64,000 nucleotides of DNA, taken from Actinernus sp. WN-2022. Lineage: Eukaryota > Cnidaria > Anthozoa > Actiniaria > Actinernidae. Below, piece by piece: positions 1-13,300 of this stretch (position 1 is the stretch's first letter; each line of letters begins with the position of its first letter). The position numbers were made by a program, and so were the translations under genes. The stretch lies in contig JAOWCC010000577.1 in NCBI GenBank assembly GCA_030867875.1, forward strand, positions 85,603,740 to 85,667,739. Direction: 5' to 3'. Below the pieces are notes generated by a model. That model was not told where the DNA came from. It made no database searches and saw only the letters and a list, made by a program, of their open reading frames with translations.

Positions 1-562
1 CATCTCCCCCGATCATTCCGACAATCCGAAAATCGCGCCTGAGGGCTTTACTAACTTCAATAATACTAGCATTAGCTGTTCCTGACTTACATCCTTGTGT
101 TGGGTTATCCTGCTTCGGTGCACCGTCGGTTTTCTTCGTCGCCGACGATTTTGCACTCAATTCTTTGAGTTGTTGTTGTTGCAGCTTTAGCATGGTATCG
201 AATTTCGCTTGTAGTTGTTCGTATTCTAGCTTTGCCTTCTGGTAATCTAGTCCAGTGTTCGATCCATTTTCTACAGCTTCTTTTTCAGGCATTTCGCCTT
301 CCTCGCCTTCCAACGGTGGAGCTGTTCCGATTACGAATTTCTTAAGCTCTTTGATGAAATCTTGCTTATTTTCCACCGATTCGATAGTTTCGTCCACTTT
401 CTTTCGGATTTCCCTTGACAATTTTAGCCGCCTGATCCCGGATTCAACACTCAATCCAAGGTGCTTCGCTAAAGCGTCCAACTCTTCCAAAGAAAGGTCG
501 CATATCGAACTCTCCAACTCCAATTGCTTCGCTTCTAGATCCACTGCGATTCCCTCGGCCAT
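1..562 (-). CDS. LTR retrotransposon gag-like protein, N-terminal part (runs off window)
   Basis: An open frame starts at ATG 562 (MAEGIAVDLEAKQLELE) and stays open to the window edge, about 187 residues. The start is charged and helical (LSLEELDALAKHLGLS, IRRLKLSREIRKKVDE), followed by an acidic stretch and a glutamine run (LQQQQLKELS). It ends near LRRDFRIVGMIGG, which resembles a segment I associate from memory with gag-like proteins of anthozoan retroelements. It lies 355 bases inside an LTR-like boundary with a primer-binding-site-like sequence at 905-916, as expected of gag. Gag would form the retroelement's particle core. No protease, reverse transcriptase or zinc knuckle can be seen because the element leaves the window. 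It could be Gypsy or BEL; the family is inferred. Confidence 0.6.
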   Translation of the reverse strand, partial: MAEGIAVDLEAKQLELESSICDLSLEELDALAKHLGLSVESGIRRLKLSREIRKKVDETIESVENKQDFIKELKKFVIGTAPPLEGEEGEMPEKEAVENGSNTGLDYQKAKLEYEQLQAKFDTMLKLQQQQLKELSAKSSATKKTDGAPKQDNPTQGCKSGTANASIIEVSKALRRDFRIVGMIGGD

Positions 563-916
563 GGTAACAACGCTTCGCTTCAATCGCACCCTAATAAGCC
601 GTTTTCAAACTCAAACACGCAACCATTCTGACCATTAATCCCGCAAAAACCACTCCATGTAATGCTCCAATAATTCCATCAGAACCATCCCTATCTCTGC
701 AATAAACCACAGCTCCAAATAACGGATGATTGATGAAAAACCCACGGTGAATAACAGCGAAATGCTCCCGTAAAACAACTTGATCCCTTGAACTGTGTTG
801 TGCAATCGCAAACTCAAACTCGTCGATGCACGGCGCAAACTGATCCAGAATTCGTTTCAAGAACCGCCTTTTGAACGACTAAACATCGATAGGCAGTCCT
901 GGCTAGGGTCGCCAAA
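563..916 (-). other. Leader between LTR and gag
   Basis: This stretch separates the LTR edge from the gag start codon. It holds the primer-binding-site-like GGCGACCCTAGCC at its start (minus sense) and short frames that do not look coding. It is read as the untranslated leader and packaging region of the retroelement. Confidence 0.4.
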
Positions 917-1372
917 TGTTAAATCCGTAACTTGCCCCAAATCCCGATAGTTTTAGGAAAGAATCAGGACACGTATTTGTGGCTAAACAACAGATTATAT
1001 TTCTGTCACTTCTCTGGTTTTACAACCGCGTGGTTTCTTACGTCATATCAAATTACATATGCAAATTATACCTCGAGTTGCGTGATGCGTTACTCGGTCT
1101 AAATTTAACAATAGCGAGGTCACGTTGTCATGTGAGACCAAACTACACCGTCTCACATATACAAAACGAACGGCTGAAATAAATTCAACAAAACTTTTAA
1201 AAGAGAATTTCACTTGTTTCATCAATTTATATACTGGTAAAATATCCATACTATGTTGCACAAAGTGTATAAAGACTTATCGCTATCTGTTCCCGCAAGT
1301 GAGTACTCAGTTCTGGTCCATCAACATCCGGGAAATTCTAACCTCGCTCCTTGCGTAAGTCAGTGAAATACA
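917..1372 (-). mobile_element. Putative 5' LTR of the minus-strand retrotransposon
   Basis: On the plus strand this block starts TGTTAAATCC and ends GAAATACA, so the termini are TGT...ACA. The inner edge at 917 is well supported: next to it, reading on the minus strand, comes TTTGGCGACCCTAGCC, which looks like a tRNA primer-binding site and precedes the gag frame. The outer edge at 1372 is only a best guess from the ACA terminus, since the second LTR is outside the window. Length would be 456 bases. Confidence 0.45.
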
Positions 1373-1469
1373 GGATACTTCTACTGCCAGTACTTCAGAC
1401 AAAGGCCCTGAAGATGATACTGGTAATACAACGACTACAGAGCCAAAGAAGAAAGAAAGAATGCAGGGG
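1373..1469 (+). CDS. Possible terminal exon of an unidentified plus-strand gene
   Basis: After a possible acceptor (ATACAG) a frame reads through a serine/threonine and acidic tail (DTSTASTSDKGPEDDTGN) to EPKKKERMQG and a stop at 1467-1469. An AATAAA follows at about 1556. The composition fits a C-terminal tail, and the gene would converge on the Ras-like gene. The evidence is weak: no upstream exon is visible because the retrotransposon lies immediately upstream, and such a short frame can arise by chance. Confidence 0.2.
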
Positions 1470-2083
1470 TAACAAAATCACTGGAACTGAAGGATTTACG
1501 AACTGCATTGCTGTCAGTATATTGGTACAGTTGTTACTGGAGCTAAATCCCTGAGAAATAAAAGTTGATTCGTTAGTACCTATGGTGGGGACTCTTAGAC
1601 TTTGACCTGGGACTTGTAACTTCTCCCAAATGAGTCCCATGGACTCATCTAAATAATTTGTAACAAAATCACTGCACTTCTTCTATTTGTTGCACTCACC
1701 CCTCTAATAATAATTATTACCGTATTTACCCGTGTATAATACGTGCCCATGTATAATAAGCACCCCAGATTTCAGGCTCTTTTTGGAGAATTTATATTAA
1801 ATGACTTCAAAATCGAAAAAAGTAAAAAAAATCCAAACCTTCTCGAATGCAGACGTCCAAAATTAAAATCATTAGACAATATGTCGCCAGAGTGTCAATG
1901 AAACACCGACTTCCAAGCGTGAGGAAAAAGACAACAGGAAATAAATTCTACTTTTAATTGATTTATTTACATCATTTACCGATTTACCATATTTACACTT
2001 AAGGTAAACTATTTATTCTTTTCTCTAAAATATACTGTTAATTCATTACAGATCTATTTACAGTTAGCTGAGACTTTTCTTAA

Positions 2084-2625
2084 AGTGCCTATCACCCTTT
2101 TGCAATTTTGATAGCTTATGAACCTCCGAAAAGTTTTGAGTACTTCTGTGAAGAAAGTTTTGGTTTAAAGTGAATACTTTATGTTCTACGCTTGTTTGAA
2201 ATCGTGTAAATGTGACCTTTCCTGACCCATGACCGCGTAAGTAAAAGCCTGGGTCGAAACCTGGGTAGACGTCATCTCATTAATACATTTTTCTCCATGC
2301 CGCATTTTTATCACAACAACATCGATGCATAGAAAATATACACAGTTTTTGAGTTGTTAGTAAAGAAAAACAAACATTTTAGTCAACATGTTAAGGATTT
2401 CTTCAAATGATTGCAAAGCCGAATTAATTATATGACGTCAAGATGACGTCTACCCAGGTTTCGACCCAGGCTTTTACTTACGCGGTCATGGGTCAGGAAA
2501 GGTCACATTTACACGATTTCAAACAAGCGTAGAACATAAAGTATTCACTTTAAACCAAAACTTTCTTCACAGAAGTACTCAAAACGTTTCGGAGCTATCA
2601 AAATTGCAAAAGGGTGATAGGCACT
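2084..2625. mobile_element. TTAA-flanked palindromic MITE nested in the pogo element
   Basis: Long inverted arms begin AGTGCCTATCACCCTTTTGC and end with its mirror. TTAA lies on both sides (2080-2083 and 2626-2629). Arms include the shared block with GACCCATGACCGCGTAAGTA also seen in the copy at 10458-10994. The element has no coding potential. Confidence 0.9.
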
Positions 2626-2664
2626 TTAAATCAAATGTTCGAAGTGATCAAAAACCTTCAAAAA

Positions 2665-3825
2665 TCAAAAACCTTCAAATTCTGATTCAGAGTCTGATGC
2701 AAACAGTTCTCTCACAAACAAATTGTCCTGACCTGGTTCTTCATCGCTGCGCTCCTCAAAAGTCAGGTCATCCTCTGTACCATCAAGGTTGTTGGAGATC
2801 CCGCACTTGACAAAAGATCTCACAATCATGTCCTCTGGGATGTCGCGCCACGCTTTCGCAATCCACGAACAGATCATCTCTTCCGATGGTTTATTTTGCC
2901 TTCCACCAGCAGTAAACTCGTGAACGGCATCCGCCATCCATGACATCCATAACTCCTTAACGCGATCTTTAAACGGCTTGTTCAAGCAGACATCCAGGGG
3001 CTGAAGCAATGACATTAAACCTCCAGGAATGACTGTCAAATCAGTGTTCTCACGCTGAAATGGCGTCTTCACTGTGTCTGTCACGTGAGCCTCAAACGCA
3101 TCATAAACAAGCATGCTTCATTCTCGTCCGAGTCCGCCGTGCCGACATCGCCAAACTTTCTCATTCCACAACTTCATTCTGTCGGTGTCCATCCAGCCCT
3201 TATCTGGACAGCAACAACTACGCTGTGATTGTTCTTTATCTTTGGTAGTGTCTTTCTCTTAAAAATAATCATGGGCTTTAACTTCGAGCCATCAGCGGCA
3301 CACGCTAACACAACAGTGACACGGTTCTTTTCATTTCCGTTAGTGCGAATTTTCACAGTTTTCTCACCAATGTTGTTGACTGTTCGGTTAGGCGGCATGT
3401 CAAATGTTAGCGGCGTTTCATCCATGTTTGCAATTAAATGAAGCGGGTAACCGTGCTGCTTGCGACGATTAATAACATACATTGTAGCTGTGAAAGTTTA
3501 CGATCTTCTCCTCATAGTCAGCTGGAAGTCGTTGTGCTAGTGTCGTTTTCTGTCGAATCGAGAGATGATTTATTTTCAGGAATCGCTGGCACCAATGGTT
3601 CCCTGCCTTGAAAGATCCTTCTGGTATCTTGTATTTTTTATCCTTGGCAAGATCAAGTGCCTTCAGTCTGATCAGCGATGGTAGAATTGCTAAACCATTC
3701 TGTCTTTTCTCTTTGACCCAAGCCAAAAGGTCAACTTCCATTTCAGGCCACGCAGCTTTCCGTCCTCGAGCAGCACGCTTCATTCGTGGCATTTTCTCCA
3801 AGTTCTCTTTGTTTTTTCTCCACAA
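2665..3825 (-). pseudogene. pogo/Tigger transposase remnant (HTH plus DDE domain)
   Basis: Three frames make up one broken transposase. Segment 3825-3469 is the DNA-binding part (AWPEMEVDLLAWVKEKRQNG, then FKAGNHWCQRFLKINHLS), matching the CENP-B/pogo helix-turn-helix pair. Segment 3482-3174 starts the DDE domain with the catalytic MDETPL motif. Segment 3114-2665 continues with LVYDAFEAHVTD and VIPGGLMSLLQPLDVCLNKP, hallmarks of Tigger transposases, and ends with an acidic tail. A frame change near 3470-3482 and an in-frame TGA just before 3114 break it, so it cannot make full-length protein. The break positions were read directly; the family call rests on motifs known from pogo/Tigger proteins. 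Confidence 0.85.
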
Positions 3826-4271
3826 ACTTATGTTGCACTCGGAGACTCCAAACTCTCGCTCTGCAGCTCTGTTGCCATTGCGAAGGTGATAATTCTTAAC
3901 TTGTCACAAGTTCGGTAACTCTGACGCTTCATTCGTGTTGCCATGATCAATTTCGCGTCATTATTGTTTACAGATGAAACTGATGTGTGAAAAGTGGGGT
4001 TTAAATAGCCGCACTAAGTTATTCATGGATCGAAATTTCAGTGTTTTTATTGGCCGCTTAAGCATGAAACAGCCAATTATAAGGTTTCTTTTGTTTGTGT
4101 TAGTTATGCAAATTACATGTAGTCCTAAAATGCGAGGTTCCATGTATAATACGCATCCTGATTTTGAAGGTCATTTTGGAGTAAAAAAAGTGCGTATTAT
4201 ACACGGGTAAATACGGTACTCAGGTTTTATAAAGATAATATTCAATTGCTACATCCACTAAATGCTTTTAC

Positions 4272-4348
4272 CTTATAGCACGGACGAGGTCATGAAATGC
4301 TTGATCCACATTTGTCCTCTGCTTGGCACTTGTTTCCAAGTATTGTAC
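4272..4348 (-). CDS. RRAS2: R-Ras2-like gene, exon 7 (last one found)
   Basis: The exon encodes [20 protein letters not shown] then LVRAI and a split arginine codon, with the ETSAK base-contact motif. Donor is GTAAAA, so at least one more exon must follow. The intron beyond it holds the pogo-like element at 1720-4216. Confidence 0.92.
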
Positions 4349-7300
4349 CTTACATCAAACACAAGACACAATGTCAGTTCACCGTACCAGCAAATGTTTC
4401 TCCAAGTTTAAAGAGGCACTGTCAACCACCAAAATAATGAATGATAACTTTCTCATGACGAAAGCCAAAAATAACTACTCAGATTAGCAGAGAACTATTT
4501 CAAACACAAATTATCAGGGGTTCCAAATATTGAGAAAACAAATGAAACCCAAGAGGCATAGCCTCAAGGGTTTTATTGTTTTCCAGATATTTGGAATCCC
4601 TCAATGAAAGACGAACAATGAGTGTTTGAAATGACTTCTCATGCAAATGGCTAACCCGAAAATCTACATACAATTCTTTTCAAACTTCATTAGAAAGTAT
4701 TGTTTACCATTTGCCTGTTGTTTAAGTTTAACATTAACAAACTCATTGAATTACTTACTCTTAATTGTCTTGCCAGCTCTTGTCCCTCTGCTGTTGAGAC
4801 CTACAATTACATACAATACACTTTGACTTAAAATATTATTATTTTAACCTTAGGCACATTTCAAACATCAAATTTTGATATTTGAAATGAGCATCACTTT
4901 CACCAAAACATCAATAGAAAAAAAATTAGTCATGCCAATACATCACGCTTAGAAATAAACCAACAGGCAAAACATTAATTGAGCTTTCTGCTATTGGAGT
5001 GGTTTTTAGTAACAATAGATTTTGCATGGCTAGCCTCGCACTCAGCAGTTTCAGAATGAGTTTAGCCGTATTTCTTCTCCTGGAACTCAATGAGTGTTGT
5101 AAAACCAAAATCAATGTAATTAAGTACATGTATAGAGCCAATCATGGGAGCAAGTAAAAATGCTATGAGCCAATCAGGAGCAAGTAAAAACACAATGAGC
5201 CAATCAGGAGCAAGTAAAAACACAATGGGCCAATCAGGAGCAAGTAAAAACACAATGAGCCAATCAGGAGCAAGTAAAAACACAATGAGCCAATCAGGAG
5301 CAAGTAAAAACACAATGAGCCAATCAGGAGCAAGTAAAACACAATGAGCCAATCAGGAGCAAGTAAAACACAATGAGCCAATCAGGAGCAAGTAAAAACA
5401 CAATGTGCCAATCAGGAGCAAGTAAAAACACAATGAGCCAATCAGGAGCAAGTAAAAACACAATGAGCCAATCAAGAACTGAAATAATCACAAGGGAACG
5501 TAAACATTACAGTTGTTATGCTAATGTCCATTAACCATGTCAGATTTCAAAAGGCTGCTTTGTGTCAGGAACCAATGGATCTCTGGTTGGCGCATTAATG
5601 ACAATGGATGACGTGGCAGTAAGTATCGCTATTATAGAAAGATTAAGCAAACACAAAAGCAATTAAGCAATCGTCAAAATTACTCTGGACAACTGCTCTA
5701 CTGTAAACCCAAAAGCATCTCACCGTTCTCTCATACTCCAGATCAGACTTATTGCCAGCTATTATCATGGGGAATTCTGTCCTGTTGAAAGGGAGTCAAA
5801 AATAACTATGGTAAATAGTTAACACTGTCAGGGGTTTAATTAATTCTTAATGTACATGCATGTAGCAAGAGAGGGGAGGGACACTCTGATTGCAGTAAAT
5901 GGCAAATGACAAGCCAACAAACAAAGCAAAGCATACAAAGGCCAGCCAAATATCCTGTATGAGATGGTGACGCAAGGACCTGCTTGAAAAAAATGACCAC
6001 AGGGTAACTTAGTACCAAATGCTGGTTTATTTAACCTTGCTTAAATTGCATGGTCTTCATTATTGGATCAACATTATTTTGTTCAAAGAAAAAACAGATT
6101 TGCTTACCTATCTTTTACCCTTAGGATTTGGTTATAGAATTTGTTTATTTCATCGAAACTGAAAGGAAAAAACACAATAACGCAATAAATACACAGTCAA
6201 AGAATTAACACCCACCAGGGATTTGGTTGAAAATTTATACAATCTGTCAATTGTCATAGCTAAGTTGAAATCAATACGACAATAACTTAGTAGGACTAAT
6301 AGAGTAGGCCTAATACAGTACAAATAATACAGCCATCTGCTCATTTCGCAAGAACCTTGAATGGAAGGAAACAGAACACAACTGGACCAGCGCTGCACCA
6401 TGCTGAAAATCTATTGGATATTTTTGGGAGATGATTGTCCATGGTCAACTCTCTGACAACGATCTGAATCCATGTCCCTAACACTTACAGGTATGTGGCA
6501 TTAATATCTCCCCCCCCCCACCCCCATTTCACCCTAAATTTAATGGTTAATTAATCATTAATTGAAGGGATGTGTGCAACAAGGGTGTAAGTGACTCCTT
6601 GTTGCACGCAGCCCTTCAATTACACATACATCGAAGAGAGGGGTGGATGGATATATAGTCCCAGAAACCATCATGATTTAGTGGTTAGCATTTTGTTTAC
6701 CTAAATTGATTTTACACCCAGAGAAAGCTCCTAATCAAGAACTCGATCTTGTTACTAAGAATTCTTGGGACAGTCAAATATTATAGTTGGTTAGTACAAT
6801 GTTTGTCTACTAGCTCAAACTGTACTTACCTTGATCGATCTGTAACTGAAAATACTAGAATAAAGCCTTCTCCACTTCTCATATACTGCTCTCTCATAGC
6901 ACTAAATTCCTGAACAAAAAGAAAAAAAATCCTATTACATGTACATTATAGCTCAATAATGTACAATATGTCCAGTAGTTATAATACTCATGTGCTAGAG
7001 TTTGCACTGCACTGGGTGATCACATGACATCAACATGTGCAGTACTACTATATATCTGTTCAACTTAGAGTGGATAAATTTCAGTTGAATACGAAAGTAC
7101 ATTATTGTACTTAACAAATAGATATTACATAACTGTGTTGTGTGTTGGTCCTCTTACAGATACACAGATGACGTCACAACACAAAGAAAACAAACAAGTG
7201 CATCACAAGATGCAGTCAAGTGGCATAACTGATGTTCTCTTCACGTTGTGACATCATCTGTGCATCTATAAGAAGGCAGATCCACAACAAAATAATATAT

Positions 7301-10300
7301 ATTTGTTTTATACAATACATGTAATTAGCTAACTTTCCCCCAACAAAGTACATGTACTCTAATAGATCACAGCTATCACCCAATCAGAGCAGACAGTTCA
7401 CCCTGTTTATTGTATAATTTTTGGTAAAGCATGGTAAAGCATGCTTGGGATTAAAGTATCATAGTGGAGCTCCCACATGGGCCAGAGCACCAATGATACA
7501 TATATAGGAATTGAGAGCAAAAATTCATGACTGACTGACTTCTGGTTTCCCTTGCACCCAAACCGCAACGTACGACTCATCTGAAACAGTTCTGCAGCTG
7601 CGTACACACTGTTCAAACCAGGCGGCCAGGATCAAATCCTTGGCCAATAGCTAGTGGTAATTATTGATCTTTTTTTATTCTGAACCTTTTCTTTTCAATT
7701 CTCCCCCTAAAAACTAAACCCCAATGTTTTTATGAATCCCCCCCAAAAAAATATTTTTAGAATCAGATATTCCAACCTGGGTGGTTGACGTATTAAAATG
7801 AAAACAACCTGAAATGAAAAACAACCTACAACATATGCATCGATCTACATACCTCTTGGCCTGCTGTATCAAGAACTGAAACAAACAGAATATACAGAAA
7901 TTAGGACTTCAAATTGCCATAAAAGGCTTGCTGTCATGGTTTCTCAATGCTGGAATTCTAACATTGGGGATTTCCCTAATACCCTAATGCCCTATTCCCT
8001 TATGCTGTATTCCCTAATGCCCTATTCCCTAATACTCTATTCCCTAATGTCCTATTCCCTATCTCCCAGGCAAAATTAAGGGTGCGTTCGATTGACCGTA
8101 TTCCGGAATAAGAATACCTAGAATGATCACTACAAATCATGTTTATTGGGATTTTTTAGCCACTGGAATAATAAATGTATTATGAATATCATATATCAGC
8201 AAGCGTTTGTAGCTTACAGTGAAAAATATGCCCAAACCAGTGATTTCCAGAAACTATTCCATCTATTCCTATTCCGGAATATGGTCAATCGAACGCACCC
8301 TAATTGAAACAGCTGTATATAGGTTTTTTTCCTTGCTCCATATGCTTAGATTCATTAATTATTAATGTAATTATGTATTATCCAAGTGCTATTGAAAAGG
8401 GCACTGCACTCTTAATATATTTCATACAAAGATACAGTGGTGTATCGTAGCCAGCATACAGGCAGACGTGGCAAATGCTTCATCTAAAATGTTAACAAAA
8501 TGCGTTGTTGGTTTCTTTTCCTTTGGTGCTTGCAAGTATGACGAGGATATTCTGAATGAGCATACGTGTAGTACAATGTATGACTATGGCCCTGAGATAT
8601 AAAGGTCTACCTACATGGCCAATATACGTATATGTTTTACAGAAACTGTCAATTTCTTCCAAAGGCATGAACTTAAGCAAAATAAGGACTTCTTTTGTCA
8701 ATATTTCGATCGTAACACAAATCATAATCCTATTGGCGATTGCCATCAGACAAGACCTTGTAACTCAATTATAGCCGTGTTATTTACTTGGTGCCATGGT
8801 CCCAAGATGATATTAAATGATGTTGACAGACAGTAGCAGTCATGTACATGTAGCCGGTACTTAAAAAAATGTTTAATGTATATGTACTTACTTTTATAAT
8901 CCTGAAGAAAATTGAAGTACTCTAAATCGGCCCTAGCCTGCTTTGCAGATGTATTTTTTCACTCTCATAAATTCGAAGAAAAAAGTAACGTCTGCTTACC
9001 CAAGCGCTTAATTAGTTTCCAATATGCACACCTCATTGTGTTATGGACCAATCAGATTTTACCTTCCATATCCTGGAAAGTAACGTAATGTTCCATTTTA
9101 AAGGAATTGAGACAATACAATGTACATTTGCCATTAACCAATCACAGGAGAGTGTTTACTGGCACGCCAATTCACTAAAATTCTAACAATGCTTTTGATT
9201 GGGCAGAAAAATAAAACAAACGTGCTGACGTCATGCTTGCATATTGGAAACTAATTAAGTGCTCGGGTAAGCAGACGTTACTTTTTTCTTCGAATTTATG
9301 AGAGTGAAAAAATACGTCTGCATAGCAGGCTAAATCGGCCCATGCTTATTCCCGTAAAAAAAACCAAGATATCTATATGAGCATGTCGATAATAGATGAA
9401 AACATAACAAATAATAAGTACCAGTGTTCATGTGTGCAACTGAATTGCCATTATATAAAAAAATAATTTGTGACCACATACTGTAGAAAAAAAGTTTAGT
9501 AATGACTGAGTGTTTGTTTAATGATTAATTTTGTCCAGCCCTACATGTCTCAGGGCTTTAATTTAACTTTGAGAAAAAAATTACCATTCAGGTTAGTAGA
9601 CATTTTTTTTACCAAAACCAACTGTGCTATTCCACCTCCAATTAAAACTTATTGATCTTTCTAAAACAGCATTTGGAAGTTTGTTTGCCATCCAGTAAAG
9701 CCTTTCCCATGGGAGCACAAGCAATTTTAAGTTGCTCTAAATTTCTCTTAAAAGCAGTATTTTGCATCTACTCGAATCATTGTCATCCTTCATCAAAATT
9801 GTCTCCAATTTTCTCTGCTAATTTGAGTAGTTATTTTTGTCTTTCGTCACGAGAAAGTTTATAATTTGGGGTTAAACCTTGGCTATTAAAGTGAGGTTAT
9901 GCCTTATTAATTACTCCAGCTACTTAGAACCGTGGGAAACAAGGGATGAAGATGAGACCTTTCCCCTGGAATTAAAATAACTGTTCCACTCGACAGGAGT
10001 GGTCAGTGAAAGTTAATACTTGTAAACCCACTTATCTCAATACATGTTGTGGCATAATAATTATCCAGACACACTCATTGTAATTACACATACCATGCAT
10101 TTAATAATAATATGGCCAGATAAATAAAAAACTACATGAAAGTGCAGGGGTTTATCGTATAGCCATGTACTGGATATTGACATTCTAGGTAGGCTCTATT
10201 TCCATCCATTGCACGAGTCCACACACGATCCTTAGGCGAGGAACGCGGGCTCACCCAAGCAGCTGGTAATCAAATCTACATTCTAGGATTCTTTCAAAGA

Positions 10301-13300
10301 AAACTATGAACAGCTTCCACAGAATTCCAGAGGAATAATAACGAAAGTCACATCATTTGAGGGTATTACTCACCCACATGGCCACTGTTAACTTAGCCCT
10401 GGATAATATGTGGCAAAATGTGCCTCCTCATCGACTCACTGGCCACTTATTATTTAAAGTGCATATGAGCCTTCATGCAATTTTCATAGCTATGAACCTC
10501 AGGAAAGTTTTGAGTACCCCTGCAAAGAAATTTTTGGTTTACAGAGAATACTCCATCTTCTACGCTTGTTTGAAAACGTGGAAACGTGACCTTTCCTGAC
10601 CCATGACCGCGTAAGTAAAAGCCTGGGTCGATACCTCGGTAGACGTCATTTAATTAATTCAACTTTGCAACAATATGAATAAAAACTTTCAATTTTCACT
10701 AATGACTTTTTCCTTTACTAACAGCTCATAAACTGTGTATATTATCTAAAAATCGATGTTGTTGTGATAGAAAGGTGCCATGGAGAATAATGCATTAATG
10801 AGATGACGTCGACCGAGGTATCGACCCAGGCTTTTACTTACGCGGTCATGGGTCAGGAAAGGTCAAGTTTCCACGTTTTCAAACAAGCGTAAAAGATAGA
10901 GTATTCTCTGTAAACCAAAAATTTCTTCGCAGGAGTACTCAAAACCTTTCTGAGATTCATAGCTATGAAAATTGCAGGAAGGCTCATATGCACTTTAAGC
11001 TTACAGTAAGCTTAAATTAAATGTACTATGTGCACGTATTAATACACTGGTAAGTGCTGTTATATTATTACTATTCATGAGACTGAGAAAACCTTGCTAT
11101 CTCTTGTACTTAACAAAAATATTTAATGAGGTTCCTTGGAAATGTTGTTAGTTACCGTAATAGGGTAATAAAAGCAGAAGAAATCTGGCAAAGGTCGATC
11201 ACGAATGGTCAAAGTTGATCACCATTGCCCTCAGACAATAGTCCAGTTTCGTATTCGAAAATTACCGCTGAATGCAATAACTACAGACGCATGTACACAG
11301 GGTTAGCCTCATTCTGAAGTTAAACATTCGTAAATACCAGGGAGAAGATGGGCTATCCACAACACTGCGTATTGTTGTAGTTTTGCACCTTCTCACTGGT
11401 ATTTACGAATGTTTAACTTCAGAATGAGGCTAACCCTGCATACATGCGTCTGTAGTCATTGCATTCAGCGGTAATTTTCGAATACGAAACTGGACTATTG
11501 CAGGTGATAATCATTGGCCTAAGCCCAGTACGTCCTGGCCTCTTTTGGCCACTCCATAGACTTCAAGTTCATGAGAAAGAGAGTCCAGCATAATTTGCAT
11601 GCACATGCTCAAAGCTGTCCAATCAATCAGCAACATTGACTAATTTCAATAATTTGCAACAGACTAAAACAAATCCCAAAAGACAATGATTTAATAGGAA
11701 AACATTCATCCCTATTGAAATCAATACAATTAACGAACCCAATATACACACTTTAGACTTTTGTGATTTTTGGTCTCAGCTTTCTACTTTACACCTTCTG
11801 ATCAACATTTATTGTAATAGGAGAATACATGTAGTGGAGATGGAGGTTTTTCTTTGAAATATGAGGTGCATGCCTACAAGTGGAATACTAAGCCAAACTT
11901 GTCCCAGTACTGTAGGGGCAAAGCAGCGCTAATGGCCAAGCAAAAACTCTATTCCTTTGTCACCATCGTTATTATGCTTGTTCAATAGTATTATTATATT
12001 ACCTACATGTATGTAGTCAGACAACCTTCACTGTTATTTCTATTTGTACGGTGGTCCCCTGGTTACATTTCTGACATGTGCATGCAAAATCTACTGGACT
12101 ATCTTCTGTGCGACTTTCAGTCTATGGAGTGGCCAAAAGCGAGGATGGCGCTGAACTACGTTGGCCTCTGATGACCAGTCAGGGTTATCAGTACGAATTG
12201 AAGGGCTGTGTGCAAAAAGAGCGTAAGTGTTCCCTGATCACAATCTAAATTCTACTTTAATTTCTTTGTTCTCTAAGGGATAATTTAGAATGCAATCAAG
12301 TCACTTATGCTCTTTTTGCACAAAGCCCTTCAGTTGAAACAAGAGGCTACACATAGTGTGTTCACATTAGGATGTTTCGGAGTCACTCACAATTAACAGA
12401 TGTTCACACTCACTCGAGGAATACCCATTGGCATTGGTTACGGTGCCATAGAGGGATAGTTCGGAGGTGTTTAGCTGCGATTTCCAAGTCAACTATTTTG
12501 AGGGTTAGAAACAGCAATGTAAATATTCTGGCCAATGAGCGCTCAAAGATGTTTTAATCCTGGAAACTCATTTGACATGTGTACCTAAATTGGAAACGTG
12601 ATTCTTCGTACTCTCCCTTCCCGTACCTATTATCTTCTGCATTTTTGCTTTAATATAGCTTTTAATGGATTCAAACTGTGACATGAACGTTCATCGTAAT
12701 CAACAGAATCCGCAAGTATATATTTTAGCTTCATATTCATGTATATTACATATATACAAGTCTGCATCTTCCATGGCGCATCAAAACAAGTAGCGTTCTC
12801 AGCCTGCTCCTTACACGGCTCACTTGTAATAATTATTGGTTTATGAACTGAGCCATGGAAAATAAGGAGAAAAAACAAAGAAATTGTACGCGATTCATGA
12901 TGATAGCGAAAGCAAATCACGACTGAACAAGCCTGTGCTTTAGTTGTTTACATCAAATGAGCGAATGAGCAGGAAGTATGATTGACATATTTTTGTATCG
13001 TATTTCACGTGCGTGTTTAATGTAAACGCTTTCTAATTGTAAGTAACTCCCTATTAGTGCTAGTCGTGAGTGACTCTAACCTCTAGTGTGAACACAATAA
13101 TAGTGTTTTACAGGCAGTTTAGAGAACAAGTTACATGTAAAATGCCATAAATGAAGGGAAATTTGGGCAAAACAGGTGGCTACTTTTAACCTGACAGCTG
13201 GCAAAAATCTCATCTGCTGGTTGTCGGCTTCTACTGACAACCCTGCAGATCAATGGTGGACAACTTTACAACTGACTGATCAACCACAGTTAATCGATAT

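Larger units (their letters stand above)
1720..4216 (-). mobile_element. pogo/Tigger-like DNA transposon, decayed, with nested MITE
   Basis: The terminal inverted repeats agree over about 24 bases (CGTATTTACCCGTGTATAAT at the left, mirrored at 4190-4216) and are flanked by TA at 1718-1719 and 4217-4218. A TA target duplication and the encoded CENP-B-type transposase place it in the pogo/Tigger group of Tc1/mariner. Without the nested 2084-2625 MITE it is about 1.95 kb. It sits in the intron downstream of the last Ras exon found here. Confidence 0.85.

Noticed and set aside
5062..5381. Open frames with [11 protein letters not shown] or [10 protein letters not shown] repeats
   Set aside because: They are frames of the 30-base minisatellite inside a Ras intron, open on both strands.
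5148..5482. CRISPR-like array
   Set aside because: The copies are contiguous with no unique spacers, and the host is an animal.
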